NCBI GenBank assembly: GCA_004123355.1
Contig: SCHM01000003.1
Location: 5,847,058 to 5,911,057, forward strand
Source: Amphirosellinia nigrospora
Lineage: Eukaryota; Ascomycota; Sordariomycetes; Xylariales; Xylariaceae
Direction of reading: 5' to 3'
Length of the DNA stretch: 64,000 nt
Below are positions 48,401-60,178 of this stretch, in pieces. The position numbers were made by a program, and so were the translations under genes. The notes under the pieces were generated by a model. That model saw only the letters and a list, made by a program, of their open reading frames with translations, did no database searches and was not told where the DNA came from. Position 1 is the first letter of the stretch. Each line of letters opens with the position of its first letter.

Positions 48401-48914
48401 ACCATGAATGTCAACTCGTAAGTACTTCCGAGTATTCCACCCCACAAGCCTTTGAATGCGTAGGGACTACTTTCTTGGCTTGCTTTATGTTCAAACTTTT
48501 TACGCACTTCCCATGCACCCAAACATGATAATTAGAGCATTTGTAGCTAACTTAGAGATGTAAAAGGAATTTGTTTCGAATTATGAGTAATAAAGAGCTC
48601 GATATGTTCATGGATGAACATCTTGGTCTTTTTGGTAAAGCTGGTGAGTAAATCTCTTTCTCCGCATTGAGGGCTTACAAGCCTTTGTTGACAATCATAA
48701 TTCGACAGGAGTGAACGTCTATGAACATCTGATGGAAGAGGATGAAAACACTGCAAGATTACGAGAACAACTCCGGGGTGAGATGGATAAGCTGTCTCAG
48801 GCGATGGGCAGCATCAATGGTCTGGAGTGCTCACCAGTTAGTGGCAGTAGCTCCGAGACAGTTATGCCCACACAGGCTGTTGATCTTGACGATGATATGG
48901 ATGAGGGTTTTTGA
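45456..48914 (+). CDS. Dynamin-family GTPase (Mx-like)
   Basis: A large GTPase of the dynamin superfamily. The N-terminus (MARRPIKRERQDPSPSP, then PPSRKRPREDL) is basic and disordered, resembling a nuclear localisation signal. The GTPase domain shows the P-loop GDQSAGKSS (about 45942), DLPG (about 46497) and TKAD (about 46699). The stalk follows, and a GED-like end (DENTARLREQLRGEMDKLSQ, AMGSINGLE) closes the protein, which ends DLDDDMDEGF. There is no PH or proline-rich domain, as in Mx and fungal Mx-like proteins. Probable introns are 45634-45700, 46330-46405, 47056-47144, a site near 47590-47683, one near 47732-47768, 48418-48557 and 48644-48708. At least five apparent single-base frame changes occur, densest at 47700-47900. 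Its cellular role (membrane fission or defence) is unknown. Confidence 0.83.
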
Positions 48915-49273
48915 TTGGCACAACTTGATGCACACATTTGCCTACCTCCCGCTTTCTTACTGATGTACGTTGTATGCGACGAGCACCTGTTAAAATTATG
49001 GTCGACTCTGGTTATTCGATCACAGGGATTGGTGGTTGGAAGGAGAACAAAATAGGGTTGGTCATAGGGAACCTACTCTGGTCCAGTGTGTTTGTTATAT
49101 TATTAGGCTAAACCCCGCAAGGGGCAAATGACAGTGTTGCTCGCTTTTGCTAAGTTGAAACGACAGAAAACTCAGTCTAGAGAGAGTGTGGGTATCAAAT
49201 GCAATTGTGTCTGAACGCCATTGAAACAAGCCCCGTTCTCCTATTATTCAGTCTCATCTCAACATTATTTTTC
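48915..49273. other. Convergent 3' spacer
   Basis: About 360 bases between convergent genes; 3' untranslated sequence expected on both strands. Nothing else was seen. Confidence 0.55.
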
Positions 49274-51318
49274 TCAGAATGCCCCCGGGTATGGCCGGTC
49301 GTCGTGAATAAATTCTTCATGTTCAGCATGTTGTATTTCCTTCTCCACTTGTCGAATGTTGATGTTAGCAACAGCATCCTTGCCGTCGAAGATGCGGGCG
49401 ATTTCCTCAAGTGTTGGCCCCTTCGTCTCAACGTAGAAGAAATACACGAAACATAATTCAAGAAAATCCCATGCCTGTACATATAGTTAGTAACTGATGC
49501 ACCTCCGACGTAATAATGCATCATATTGAGGGCGTGACACGGCAGAGCGCGTCTTTGCGGGGGGCTTACTGTGTAGAATAACATAAAATACCAGTGCTTA
49601 GGTAATCTATTCCAAGCAATCTTGTTCGTCTGGTTGCTGAGTGCCAGCACGGCTTGCACGGTGATGTTCATGAGCATCATCCCCTTGGCGCGTAGCTTGA
49701 ATGGGAGAACCTCGAGAGCGTAAGCAATCAGCATGCCCGAGAAGCCAATGTCGTAGAAGATGCCAAAGAGCCAGATGAAGACGAGCTGGGCCCAACCCGC
49801 TGTAAAATTCTGCATCCCGGAATTCTCATAGAAGGCGCCGCAGACCGTCCAGCTCGCGAAAGAGACGACCATGCCCGAGATGGAGATGAGGAAGAGCGGC
49901 CGGCGACCGAACCTGTCTACGTTGAGGGCGGCTAGCACAGTGACGATCAAGTCTAGGATGGTTTTCCCGCCACTGATCTACATCGATAAATGTCAGTACT
50001 TTCTTCCTCATAGCATACATGATGTGCCTTCACGTTTAACATACCGCCAGTTTCTTGTTCTGATCAGTGATACCGGCGCCTTCGTAGATGGTGTCGATGT
50101 AGTTGGAAAACAGGGCGTTACCACTGTACTGTGATATAACGCCCAGAGAAATGAGGATAGCGAGCCGCCACCTGTTCCCCTTGGTGCGGACGAAATCGAG
50201 GTAACCGGCGGAGCGTTCAACATGCTGTTCGATCTTGAGCGTTTCCCTGATCTCGCGGTACTCGAACTGCACGAGGAGATCGTGCTTCTTCCCACCTGCG
50301 TGATACTTTGCCAGGATGTCGAGAGCCTCGGCGTGGCGATCCTTGGACATGAGGTATCGCGGGCTCTCTGGGATCCAGTAGATGAAGAGGATTTGTATCA
50401 GGGACGGCAGGATCTGGAGTAGCGTGATAGATCGCCAGGCCCAGTCGGTTTGAAGTCGCGCCGTGCCCCCCTATCCATGCGACCATAAGTGCTCCCAGAT
50501 TCCACTAGAGTTGACTGGTTAGCGATGGCCCTGTGGCAACGAGGGGCAAATACGACATCTTACCAAGCAATTGTATACTGCTGTGACTGGTCCGCGATGT
50601 TGGGGATGGCAGATCTCAGTAAGGAGTAGAGGCGAAGCCATTTGCGTTAGACTATTTACAAATGCAACAATTAGTATACGATTTTATTGTATTCAAAAAG
50701 CCGATGCTTCGAGGTCTTACCTATTTCCAAATCCAAGAAGAAATCGTCCCGCAACGAACACTAGGGCATCTAGTAAGTATAGAGTCCCTCGCGCGAGCAC
50801 AGAAATATTTGACGTACTTTCGTATTGAGTGCAAAAAGCGGACACTGCACCTCCCGCGATCATGATGCTACACCCAATAGCTATAGCAGTTTTCCGACCC
50901 CAGTGGTCGGCAACATATGGACTTTATATGAACATGTTAAATAAACCTCAATCGATCTAGGTAATAGTAAATAGGTGACTCACGTTATGAAGAAGCTAAT
51001 GACACTTCCAATATTGAAGATATTCACCAGCAGCCCCAACCAGCTGTCAGCGACAGCCTGAGGATTATCAGGCCCAACCTGGGTCCGCGGGAAGAAGGCT
51101 TTCCAGCGGTCAATCTGCTGCGACGTGTTGACCAGCATGCCATCGTACCCCGTTGTCACACTGCCCAGTGTCAAGACGACAGCCCACGCGTAGAGCTTGC
51201 GTAGATGTGGTTCCCTCGTCCATGATACTCTCTCGAACTGAGGCCCTTCGACCAGGGCCACCTCGATCTCCTCCCTCTCCTTGCGGCCCCGCGACCTGAT
51301 GTTTTGGCGGCTCACCAT
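49274..51318 (-). CDS. MFS sugar transporter (lactose permease/hexose type)
   Basis: A plasma-membrane major facilitator of the sugar porter family. The N-terminal cytosolic part (MVSRQNIRSRGRKEREEIEV) precedes TM1. Family motifs are present: YVADHWGRK after TM2, GRFLLGFGN, the LLLTEICHPQHRG block, WIPESPRYL before the central loop and DRFGRRPLF after TM8. Splice sites support about eight exons: 51318-50984, 50921-50818, 50769-50721, 50651-50564, 50504-50045, 49977-49570 and 49474-49274, with short introns of 48-95 nt. The C-terminus ends in the typical ETKGPTLEEIARIFDG and a charged tail. One apparent frame change lies in a G/C run near 50470. The transported sugar cannot be read from sequence; the closest types are Lac12-like permeases. 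Confidence 0.88.
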
Positions 51319-53078
51319 TGTTGGCCCTACCTATTGGGTGTTTCGCCCGCTTATGATAGCACGGCTTACACTGAAGACAACGATCAGCTGCTTGGATGTA
51401 TGTATGAGCGGCTCAGTCTCATGGGTAGGGTGAATTGTTTTTCATATAAATAAGCACCTGCCCTCGCCTTCTATTGTTGGAAACGCATAAAGCAAGCGAC
51501 ATCACTCAGGAAACCCATCCTGCCCAGCGCCACCTGGCCGGGGCGAGTTGTAATATATTCAATCATGCTGGCCCGGAGCTGCGGGTAGGATTGGCTGGGA
51601 TGGGGTGGTCGGCCAATCATACCCGGAAATTGACCGATGGCTGTTTGCGATCGTTGAAACTTCTCCTCATGTTCGGAAGAAGTAGTGCCTCGAGGTCACA
51701 CGCAGAGTCATGCAAAGCCGGGACACGCACACTAGCGGAGACCCTTCCCGTAACAAGCGAACCGGCATAGACAGAGCGAGAAGCGATGGCTCTGAGCTAT
51801 ATCTAGTCTAATATAGTTCGCCTACCTACTTCACCTTTGCCGCAGACTTGAGATAAAAACACAGAGCATTATGATCCTTCTCTAATCTCTTCGGGAAGTT
51901 GACGACATCGTCTCATTACCGAGATCCTTTTGGCAAAACCGATCGACTCTGCGGCAGGCAATGGTCGGAAATACAGTAGACTACAAGATGTTAGCCGGGT
52001 TGGGTTGCGAGGATTTGCCTCTATGCAACACATCTAGCCCATTTCCCCGGATTTTGCATGGCATGGGAGGGTGGGTGAGAACGACAATGCGCTAAGATGC
52101 TAGCAGAATCGACGCTAGCTATCGTCCCGGCAGCGACGTGATGGGAAGCCGAAACCAACAAGACAAAAGATCACGGCGATCGCCATGGGGTGTCTGTCGA
52201 TGGAGGGCGGTTCTAACCAAAACCAACCTTGACAGCTCTGCGGCTCCCTGCTATGCAAAGGGCCGTGGTACGGGGTAAGAGCCTTTCTAGAACTTCGGGA
52301 CGACCTCCTCCACGCCTGCAGCCGGTCTAAGCCAAAACGGTATGGCAGCATTGAAGCTTGTCCAGCCACGAGGGAAGATGTGGGAAGACACTAAGAGATC
52401 GCGCATGAAGGAGAGAATGTCGTGGCGGGGGAAGAGTGAGGGGAAGCTAAGGGGCCATGGATCGGTTCAAGTGATCTGGATAAATCCGGAAGAAACACAC
52501 GCCTCCAATGACGGACGCACGATGTGTAATCGACTTCGCGACCTGGCCAATCACGTCTTTCCTCATACCCGGATGAGGCGTTGTGAAAGAGTACCTTTTC
52601 TGATGTTTGGTGTAGCTCTATCTATATGAGCCGGCTTCTATTGCTACGTTTCCCGGACGCAGCAAAACTTGTCACTTCGCGGTATAGCCAGACATCTGTG
52701 CCTTCTCCGGACACCTTAGAGAGCAACGGTTGAGGTGGATGACAGGCGGGAGAGATCTGATCTTCATGCTAGTTTACTAACCTAGCACATCCATGATATT
52801 GTTTGCGTTATTAGAGGCGAGATGTAAGTTTGGCATTCTCTAGCTTGCACGTCAACTATGCTAGCGTAGGTTTCAATCATTCCAACACGCCGGTCTCGCG
52901 TGCTAATGCCTGCTGTCTGGCAACGTAATTTACTTTCACTCGCTAAATATATATAGCACACTGTTAAGGAGACGGATTGATTAATACCCAAGCGATGTGT
53001 GACCACTGTATCTGAGGCGGATTTGAGACCGAAAATACACCGCGCGCATTTATTCTCGCAACCTCATCGTGCAAATCA
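51319..53078. other. Intergenic, no gene recognised
   Basis: About 1.8 kb upstream of the transporter. A TATA-like TTTATATG (minus strand, near 51441-51450) lies about 125 bases before the transporter start. Open frames in the rest have no family motifs. Confidence 0.45.
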
Positions 53079-54177
53079 TCAATAGAATGGCACGGCACCG
53101 ACGTCATTCTGGCCGAGGTTACCCAGCGCCCAATTATCTTCTACCGTCTTGGTCAAGCTGTAATGGTTGTATTTGGTCGAATCCGTCGTCCCGACCTTGC
53201 TACTCGGCACGGCGCTGCCCAGAAGGACCGTGAACACCTGGTTTGAGCCTAGGTAGTTCTCGCTCTCGTCAAACGTCAAGATGATTAGTGTACGGTCCTT
53301 GTTGAAGTTCTTGTTGGACAGCAGGGGTTCGACGAAGTTGCGCGCCCAGTTCCCCGCGACCGTGACGGACGTATCGTGTCCGTCGTTGGCTATTAGTTCA
53401 AGTTAGCTAGCTGACCATCGTCGCGCTATGGACGTAGGCAATTGCTTACTCATATTGGGAGTAATGAACATCCATTGCGGCAATGTGTCCGCGGCAAGGT
53501 CACGATCAAATAGCGTGAAGTTCTTGTCTTGGCCAAGCGATTCACATCCGTCCCGACAGAGTCGTAGCTTACCAACGGGCTAAGTGCCGTTTATTCAATC
53601 AGTGGTTGTGTCTTGATGGCGCACTTTTCAGAGAATCATCACTTACTTATGCTTGCGAACATAGTCATTGGCCCCGTTTTGCTGATTGACATAGGTACCC
53701 TGGAAACCCGAATAGGGCATATCCTCCTGGTAAATGCCCCAGCTCACCTGGCCGGCCTCGAGGAGATCGACGATGGTCTCTGTATCGGCACTGATTCGCT
53801 TGAAGTTGTCGTCTATAACGCCGTGGGTGTCGGCACCGCCCGCTACGACGTAATTTGGCTGTGACGGATGTGTTATCGAGTAGTAGTTGCTGAGGAGGAT
53901 GCCCTTTGTCGCGAGGTACGCCAGGTTGGCTATCAACTCGAGTTAGTACGGCTGTTCGTGCTGATCGCGAACGAGGGGGAAACTAACGATCGCCGGCCGC
54001 GATGTCGTAGTCTTGGTTCTCGAGGAATATCTGCACAAAGCGATCGAACGTCTTTCCTTGTACGCTGCTGGTCGGGCTCAGCGTCAGCGCCGTGGCGCGT
54101 GCGGCTGCGATTGATGCGCTGGCCGTCGCCGTATACATCGTGCCCGGATCGACACTCGTCGACGGAGCGTTACCCAT
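53079..54177 (-). CDS. Fungal acid phosphatase (phosphoesterase family)
   Basis: A phosphoesterase of the acid phosphatase type. Motifs include RFVQIFLENQDYD, SITHPSQPNYVVAGGADTHG, WGIYQEDMPYSGFQGTYV, WMFITPNM, NDGHDTSVTVAGNWARNFVE and LIILTFDESENYLGSNQV. Three introns with GT-AG borders are supported: 53930-53987 (donor GTTAGT), one ending near 53582, and one near 53401-53460. One apparent frame change near 53535 falls in the third exon. The first visible Met (54177) gives MGNAPSTSVDPGTMYTATAS with no signal peptide. Relatives are usually secreted, so either a short upstream exon is missed, or the N-terminus is changed. Secreted acid phosphatases release phosphate from organic esters and are often induced by phosphate starvation. 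Confidence 0.82.
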
Positions 54178-54923
54178 CTTGAATTATTACGTCTCACGCT
54201 GGACCGGCTGAGAATCAATTATCCGATTATAGTTCCAAATTGCTGAATATGTATTATTATTTAATAAAAATGTTCAGCCTTTTCTAAGCTTCCGCCACCA
54301 CCAAGAACCCATCGTGAAGAACTCGAGACTGCGGTCGCATCAATATATATATACCTATGAGCCCTCCTTGCCGGAGGGTATTCCTTGGAATAGGTAGGTG
54401 TGCAAAGATATTGCGATCTTGAGCTTCCCAAACAAGCATGCCCCTCTTTTAGTGGTGCAGAGAGCGGTGCAGTACGGCCAGTAGAAAACGACGGACAGGG
54501 AACGTGAGCACCGCCACTTATGCCGGAAATTGGCCAAACCCGACCAACGGCTGTCACTCACAACAATTGGCCGATTATCACCAGACACGCCGTCGCAAAC
54601 TGAAGAGGATACTTGTTTTCGGCGTGCGATTGATTAGGACCAATGAACGTTATCCTATATACCATGACGTGGATATCATGCGACCGATAGGGCAATCTCT
54701 GTTTCTACCTAGAACAATAATGTGCCCCATATGATCATATCACTCGATATAACGTTCGAACGGATTTTGATAATTAAATGAGACGGTTTGGGTTGGGTTT
54801 GCTGGATTTCTGTCTGGTATACCTAATAACATGGAATAAAATGATACCGAAGCAATTATCAAACAGGCACTGAATACGCAGGTCGTACGGTAAATGATTT
54901 TTACGAATCTCAAGGGGTAAAAA
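54178..54923. other. Intergenic spacer, phosphatase promoter
   Basis: About 750 bases. Alternating AT sequence at 54341-54351 may be the TATA element of the phosphatase gene. No signal-peptide exon was found here. Confidence 0.45.
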
Positions 54924-56028
54924 CTACCTCATCCCCTTGATGATATCAGATGCACCTGCAAAGTTTAGCTCCTCCATCGTCTCTTCCCACAACCTCTCCC
55001 GCACCCGTGCGCCTTCTTTCGTATACACCATTTCAGGATAACTAATCGAGTCAGCAATACTGTTCAACCCGGTAACGGACGCCTATGAGGAAGGGATGGT
55101 ATAGTGAGGTATGCTTACGGCCGAATTGCCCAGTCACTAACATAACTCCCGTGGCTTTCCTCACCCTTGACCACGGCAGCATCAACGTAAGCACTCGCGC
55201 CTGATTCCACAGTTCTCGCGTTGATCGCTTTAAAGAGTTTAAAGAATATTCTCGCAAGCGCCGAGAAGCCGTCGTCGTCGTCCATAAGCGATGTGCCTCC
55301 ACACAAGCCTGGGTTGGCTAAATTGACGACGACATCTTCACTGCTAACCTCTTCGGCAAGCTTCGACACGAAGAAGATCTGGAGAAGCTTTGCGTTTTGG
55401 TACCACGGAAACGAGACGTATTTCTCGGCCTTGTCGAACTGCGCCAGGATCGGCCCTTCCGTTGCGACAGATGCCCAGTACGCCGTGTCAGATGTGACAA
55501 TGGTGATAACTGGCTGTTTTGCTCCCGCGGCCCGCCTAGACTTCACAACAGCAGCAGAAGTGTCGTCAGTAGAGTTGTTGATATGTAGTTGACCTGGAAG
55601 CTGAGCTCGTGGCCGTCTCCTTGACGGGTTTGAACGCCGTGCCGCCTGTGACACCCGCGTTTAAGATGACGATGTCGATCCTAGGAGCGACTTGCACTGC
55701 TCAACGAAAGCGGTCATAGATTTATAGGAGTCATGTCAAGTAGCCAGACTGCTATATCGGCGCCGGGAAACTCCTCCTTAAGCCGTCCGCGGCCTTGTCT
55801 CCCCTTGACTGTGACCTCACGGCAATAATCAGACGCGATAGACCGAGCTGTAACAACTGCCGTCCGGCCTCAAGACCAAGCCCACTGTTAGAACCGGTGA
55901 TGATAGCAACTTGAGATGATAAGTTAGTCCTGGCTGGCACTGGTTTACGGTGCACCATCCATTGCCTATGGAAGAAACCTAGCACAGAGGTTTCATACCG
56001 GGCTTCGTGTCCGAGTTGCTTAGACATG
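54924..56028 (-). CDS. Short-chain dehydrogenase/reductase (retinol dehydrogenase-like)
   Basis: An NAD(P)-dependent oxidoreductase. The N-terminus MSKQLGHEARYETSVLGFFH precedes the cofactor motif IITGSNSGLGLEAGRQLLQL. The NAG motif (ILNAGVTGG) lies near 55660. The catalytic residues are in IVTSDTAYW and WYQNAKLLQI (Tyr-x3-Lys). NLANPGLCGGTSL corresponds to the usual NPG segment. A small last exon ends FAGASDIIKGMR with TAG at 54926-54924, after an intron of roughly 55 bases near 55083-55136. The frame changes at least three times between 55590 and 55770 and once near the last splice junction. Each break lies between well-conserved segments. It neighbours a GST gene on the same strand, so a joint role in xenobiotic or secondary metabolism is possible. 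Confidence 0.82.
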
Positions 56029-56658
56029 ACTGCATCAACCAACGGGAAAGTGATAAGAGTTTAAATAATAGTCAACAGCGTGCTTGTAAAGGATATTGAA
56101 GACAACAATGCTCGTGTTATTAGATCTACGTCTATCTATTCAGCGACTTCTTAAATACGGACACGTGTATTCGAATTAACTTATAGATTTCAGCCTCAAC
56201 CTACTTAATGGGATCCGCGGAGGCCTTGCACTCTCCGGGGCCGTGATATACGCCGTTGGAGTTAACGATATGTGCCCGACCTACCGAGATAGATCTGACA
56301 AAGCGCCACAATCGGCCGAAATGCGGACATGCAACTAGTCGTCCTCATTTCCATTTTCAGTTGTACATATATATATAGCAAGCAGGTTTAATTTCTTCTC
56401 GGCAACTAAAAGACTACGCTTTAATTCTTGAACCTGCTGAGAAAAGATAGTGTATCGCGGGAATAGCCGCCTATCGTCGAGTTTGCGGAACCTCCAGATC
56501 CGGGAAAGCGTACACGCTATTCGCAGTGTGGGGAGTTGGCGTTCGAGGATTCTTCACGAGACGAGCAGAGCTACTGTATGTAATCCATTTCACTTAGATT
56601 TCTATGCAATTATTCGGGCCCAAGTAACATGTGATCGAGTCCAAGAATGAGCTGAGCA
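56029..56658. other. Intergenic spacer
   Basis: About 630 bases between two minus-strand genes. An alternating AT tract lies near 56367-56379. No coding signal was recognised. Confidence 0.45.
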
Positions 56659-57583
56659 TTAGATAGGTGTAGCAGTGGCGTAGTCTAATCCTTTCGCAAC
56701 ATCAGCGAAACTTACGCTAGATGAGCTAATAAGTGTATAGCATAAAGAAAGTCGAGCGGAGTTCAATAGCTGTACACCACGCTGTCGTAACATTGAATTG
56801 CTCGACTTATTGACCGTCGGCTTCCGGTGGGAGGGCGGATAGGTGTTCGGCCACGGCGGTGGTGCAGCGCCCGCCAACAGCTCAATGTCCAATTCCGGGT
56901 CACCCTTCTCCTGCTTGTTGGTAACCCTCGCGGCCGACACGCGTGCGAGATATGACAAGATGCTCTCATACTTGCTGAGATCGAACGGGGCGTAGCAGCG
57001 CATCGTCGTGAGACAGCATACCAACATGATATCGGCGGCGGTGAACTGCTCACCCGCCAGCCAGGGTACCTTGGCCAATCGATCGTTCATAAAGGCCAGC
57101 ATCTCGGAGAACTTGTCCTTGAATCGTACGAGGATCCCGCTACTCTGGCCTGTGCCGGCGTCGGCGGCACCAACTGCCTTCAATGCCAGATCCCTCATCA
57201 TAGCCGATTGGAAGCTGGCATTGGCAAAGTCTATCGTTCCACATGTTAGTGCGAGTCCTTCATCCTAACGAGATGTTGCTGGGAGTCGACTCACGAAACC
57301 AGTAGAGATAATCCGCATAGTCTTTGTGGCCAGGAGGGATGATAAACGTCCCTTGCCGTATGTCTGGCAATGTATTCAACGCAGGCACCAGACTCAGCCA
57401 GTTGAAACTGCCGTCTTTCGATGACTGGGCCGCACCCAGGGGATGGAGAGCTTTGTACTCGGCGGGGGCAAGTAATGGGGCCCTGTTGTACTTCCTCAAT
57501 TCATAACTGATGCCTAGCTCTTCGCAGAGCCAGACAACACGCTCCGACTGAGACACGCCGATGATGATGACGATAACGTCATG
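56659..57583 (-). CDS. Glutathione S-transferase
   Basis: A cytosolic-type GST. The N-terminal thioredoxin-like domain contains GVSQSERVVWLCEELGISYE, the usual GSH-site entry, and APAEYKALHPLGAAQ. A 64-nt intron (57231-57294) interrupts after YADYLYWF. Exon 2 gives the helical domain (FKDKFSEMLAFMNDRLAKVP, WLAGEQFTAADIMLV) and EKGDPELDIELLAGAAPPPW, where many relatives end. The frame stays open for about 70 more residues to 56659, so a missed stop caused by an indel is possible. The start ATG (57583) needs one apparent frame change just after it. GSTs of this type conjugate glutathione to electrophiles. Confidence 0.83.
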
Positions 57584-59407
57584 GCGGACGTTAAGCGGTA
57601 GTGATTGTTTTGTGTGGATGCTTGGCGCGGCTTGTAGGGATATCTCCTATGCAGACCCAAGAATCTTTTAGAGAGCGAGAAATGCCTTGGTATGTACTTT
57701 ATACTCATACCAGACGCCTTGCTGGCGGAGTGCTATTCTCCGGCTCTATCCGGCGCTCGGTTTCACCTTCTAGCGTCCTAGAGCTGCGGGAACTTAGTCT
57801 TTCTTAGCACATGATCCCTTCCCGAAGTCTCTCCAGTTAGGCGAATTCATAGGGGACGATCAATCGTCATTCGACGAGTCATTTCGGATGCTTAGGACCA
57901 CCGCTCTCAGCATAATGCGCGAACCGCACTCAAAAACATAATGCGGCATAAGCAGAGTGCAGCACGGGTTGATAAAATCACATCTTGGGAAGTAAGGATC
58001 TAATGATCCTAAGAATCATCTAGTGAAAATCGGAGTTAAGACACGGCCGATGCCTGATGGTGCATACATAGGTACTTACAACTACGACTTCATCGACAGA
58101 AAGGAGGCGTCAACACGTACTTCATCATTACACATAACTATTAAGGGCATAATCGACCTTATAAGATTGGGTTAAACTCGGACCTCTGTAATTTTACCAG
58201 TAAGACAGCCGTATTTGCTTGAGGATAGCCTGCCACAGAATTGAGACCAGAGAGCGCATTGCTATAATTTGTATGGGTTTGTCAATCGAAAATCGAGTTC
58301 TGTCAATTTTTTGGACAACGTTAGTCGAATGAGTTAAAACCGAATTCAATCTATTTCTTTAGTGAAAACCCCTGGGCCAACTTCGTGCGACGATACTTTA
58401 TCAAGGACAAGGCGCAGAGCGGCTCTTTTGCGTCGCATGCATCGAATCTATCCGTATATTGTGGTAAATGACATACCGTCGTATCCTGCCAGATCGGCTT
58501 TGAGCATCGGGGATAAAGATATTCGAACCGAAGCTCTTTATCAAAGGGAGTCGAGTAGACCTAGATATGTAGAAATGTCTTAGGGGATATCAAATAGAAC
58601 GATGAGCGATCTAGCTGTGGTCTATCTTTAGACGGGAGGAGGACCTTGCATGTGGATGAAGGAAGTAAGCATCACGTAAATAATATCAGCCGACTGCCAG
58701 TCCCCTTTTTCAGGTAATCGAGAATCTAAAATGGCTTAAGAGATGAGAAAACCAAAATCACGAAAATGACAGACTGGATTAGCACTCCACATATGTTGCA
58801 CGAGAATGTTGAACCAGAAGTGGTAACACAGCAGTAATGCCAGTGACCTCCAAATATATCGAGTACCTTCTTGTCATATATAAAAAATAACCGAGAGTAA
58901 TCTTCCTGCTTGTTGTTCTACGTGAAACGTTGGCACTTTTGTGTAATAACAAGAATGCTAGTCTACATGAAGTTTATGAGTAATGAAGCATGACCATACG
59001 GTATACGTAGAAAACATATTGGCCTAGTCATGATAGATATCTGATTTGCCTAGTATGATATGTCGCTTTATGTAAAGCTTTTGCACGGTGAGTGTCTAGT
59101 GCATAATTATCACAGTAAGTGTGTTATATGGAAAGGGCCCCCTCATACTTCAGATATATATCACTATGTACCTAGATAGGTCAAATCACCTTCTCACGAA
59201 TAGAGCACAACCAAACGGTAACTTCCTCTCATAACATCGTATGTGCCTTGATCCATCAATCCCAATCCGAATCCTAATCCTGATCCTAGGGGTCCGGGAT
59301 AAACCCAGCCGGGCTTTGACAGAGAACGTAACCACCAATCTAGCTCCAACAATGACTGCTCAGTAAAGATTTTTTTGAAGGCAAACAATAAACGATACCG
59401 CACTCAC
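57584..59407. other. Intergenic, AT-rich in part
   Basis: About 1.8 kb without a recognised gene; 58600-59190 is AT-rich. An open frame at 59194-59403 (minus) borders the hydrophobin-like exon and may include its real 3' end. A 6-bp tandem repeat lies at 59258-59287. Confidence 0.42.
59258..59287 (+). repeat. Degenerate hexamer tandem repeat
   Basis: Five copies of a 6-bp unit near NAATCC. On the minus strand it reads as alternating Gly and Leu/Phe codons in an open frame of unclear status. Confidence 0.7.
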
Positions 59408-59849
59408 CGGTGGCTCTACGCAGCAGCGGGGTGCTTTCCCGGTCTGAGCACATGAAATACGATATTCGCTAGAGCCGAGGGGCGGCGGCCAGACTGTGGA
59501 CGAAGACATAAGCACGTTATATATATATATATATATATCATCAGTTGTGCTCACCAGAGACGCAACTACTCGGCATCAGACGTTAGTTACTGCTCAGATT
59601 AAGTCTCGATAATTATCCCCAATGTATAAAGAAGACGAAAGGAACCAAGGGCGAGGTAGGTAAGAATATGTTGCGATGAACATACTTGATATCCTGGATA
59701 CCGAGCACGTCTCGCTCACAACAGAGGGGCTCTCTGTAAATCGAATCAGGACACGGCACATAGAATTGCCGGTCATCTAACTGGGGCTGTAGCGGGGAAG
59801 CCCATGCGACTCCCATATGAGCAATAGCCATGGTAGGGAGGAACTTCAT
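59408..59849 (-). CDS. Class II hydrophobin-like protein
   Basis: Resembles an ascomycete class II hydrophobin, a small amphipathic secreted protein that coats hyphae and spores. Exon 1 (59849-59686) encodes a signal peptide (MKFLPTMAIAHMGVAWASPL) and a first Cys block, CPDSIYREPLCC followed by DVLGIQD, a close match to the class II start. A 192-nt intron contains a TA microsatellite. Exon 2 (59493-59408) carries ISCAQTGKAPRCCV, with the characteristic C-x8-CC spacing, and ends at a GTGAGT donor. I cannot place all eight cysteines with confidence, and the 3' end is uncertain. The copy may be degraded or affected by sequence error. Confidence 0.55.
59518..59538 (+). repeat. TA dinucleotide microsatellite
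   Basis: About ten TA units within the putative intron of the hydrophobin-like gene. Confidence 0.9.
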
Positions 59850-60178
59850 CTTGATGAGTAGATTGGATACTCGCGTAGTAAGTCAGGTGCTGTCTCGGTT
59901 TTAACTAGTCGTGTGCAAGTATATATATATTTATACACATCATGTAATAGCCTGTCCTGTTCTCCGTTATCCGTTATCCGTCTCGCTACTAGGAATTGAT
60001 GGAATGATCTTGATACGGGATACCGGGTTCGTTCCGGCCCTCGCAGCTGAAAATTGTTAGCACCTTGGCAAGCGTATCACAAGGTTTATCGAGGCCCATC
60101 AGGGCAACTATCCTCTTTCCATCATTCCACTCGTAGAACCGAGTCGGCTACGAGGAGCTAGGATCGTGTCATTGGCCA
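59850..60178. other. Intergenic spacer, hydrophobin-like gene promoter
   Basis: About 330 bases between two minus-strand genes. It holds the TATA-like element at 59920-59935; no coding sequence was recognised. Confidence 0.5.
59920..59935 (-). promoter_or_regulatory. TATA-like box, hydrophobin-like gene
   Basis: TATAAATATATATATA on the minus strand, 71-86 bases upstream of the putative ATG. Assigned by sequence and spacing. Confidence 0.45.

Noticed and set aside
59258-59287. Telomere-like or CRISPR-like repeat
   Set aside because: The unit is a degenerate hexamer without spacers and does not match the fungal telomere repeat.
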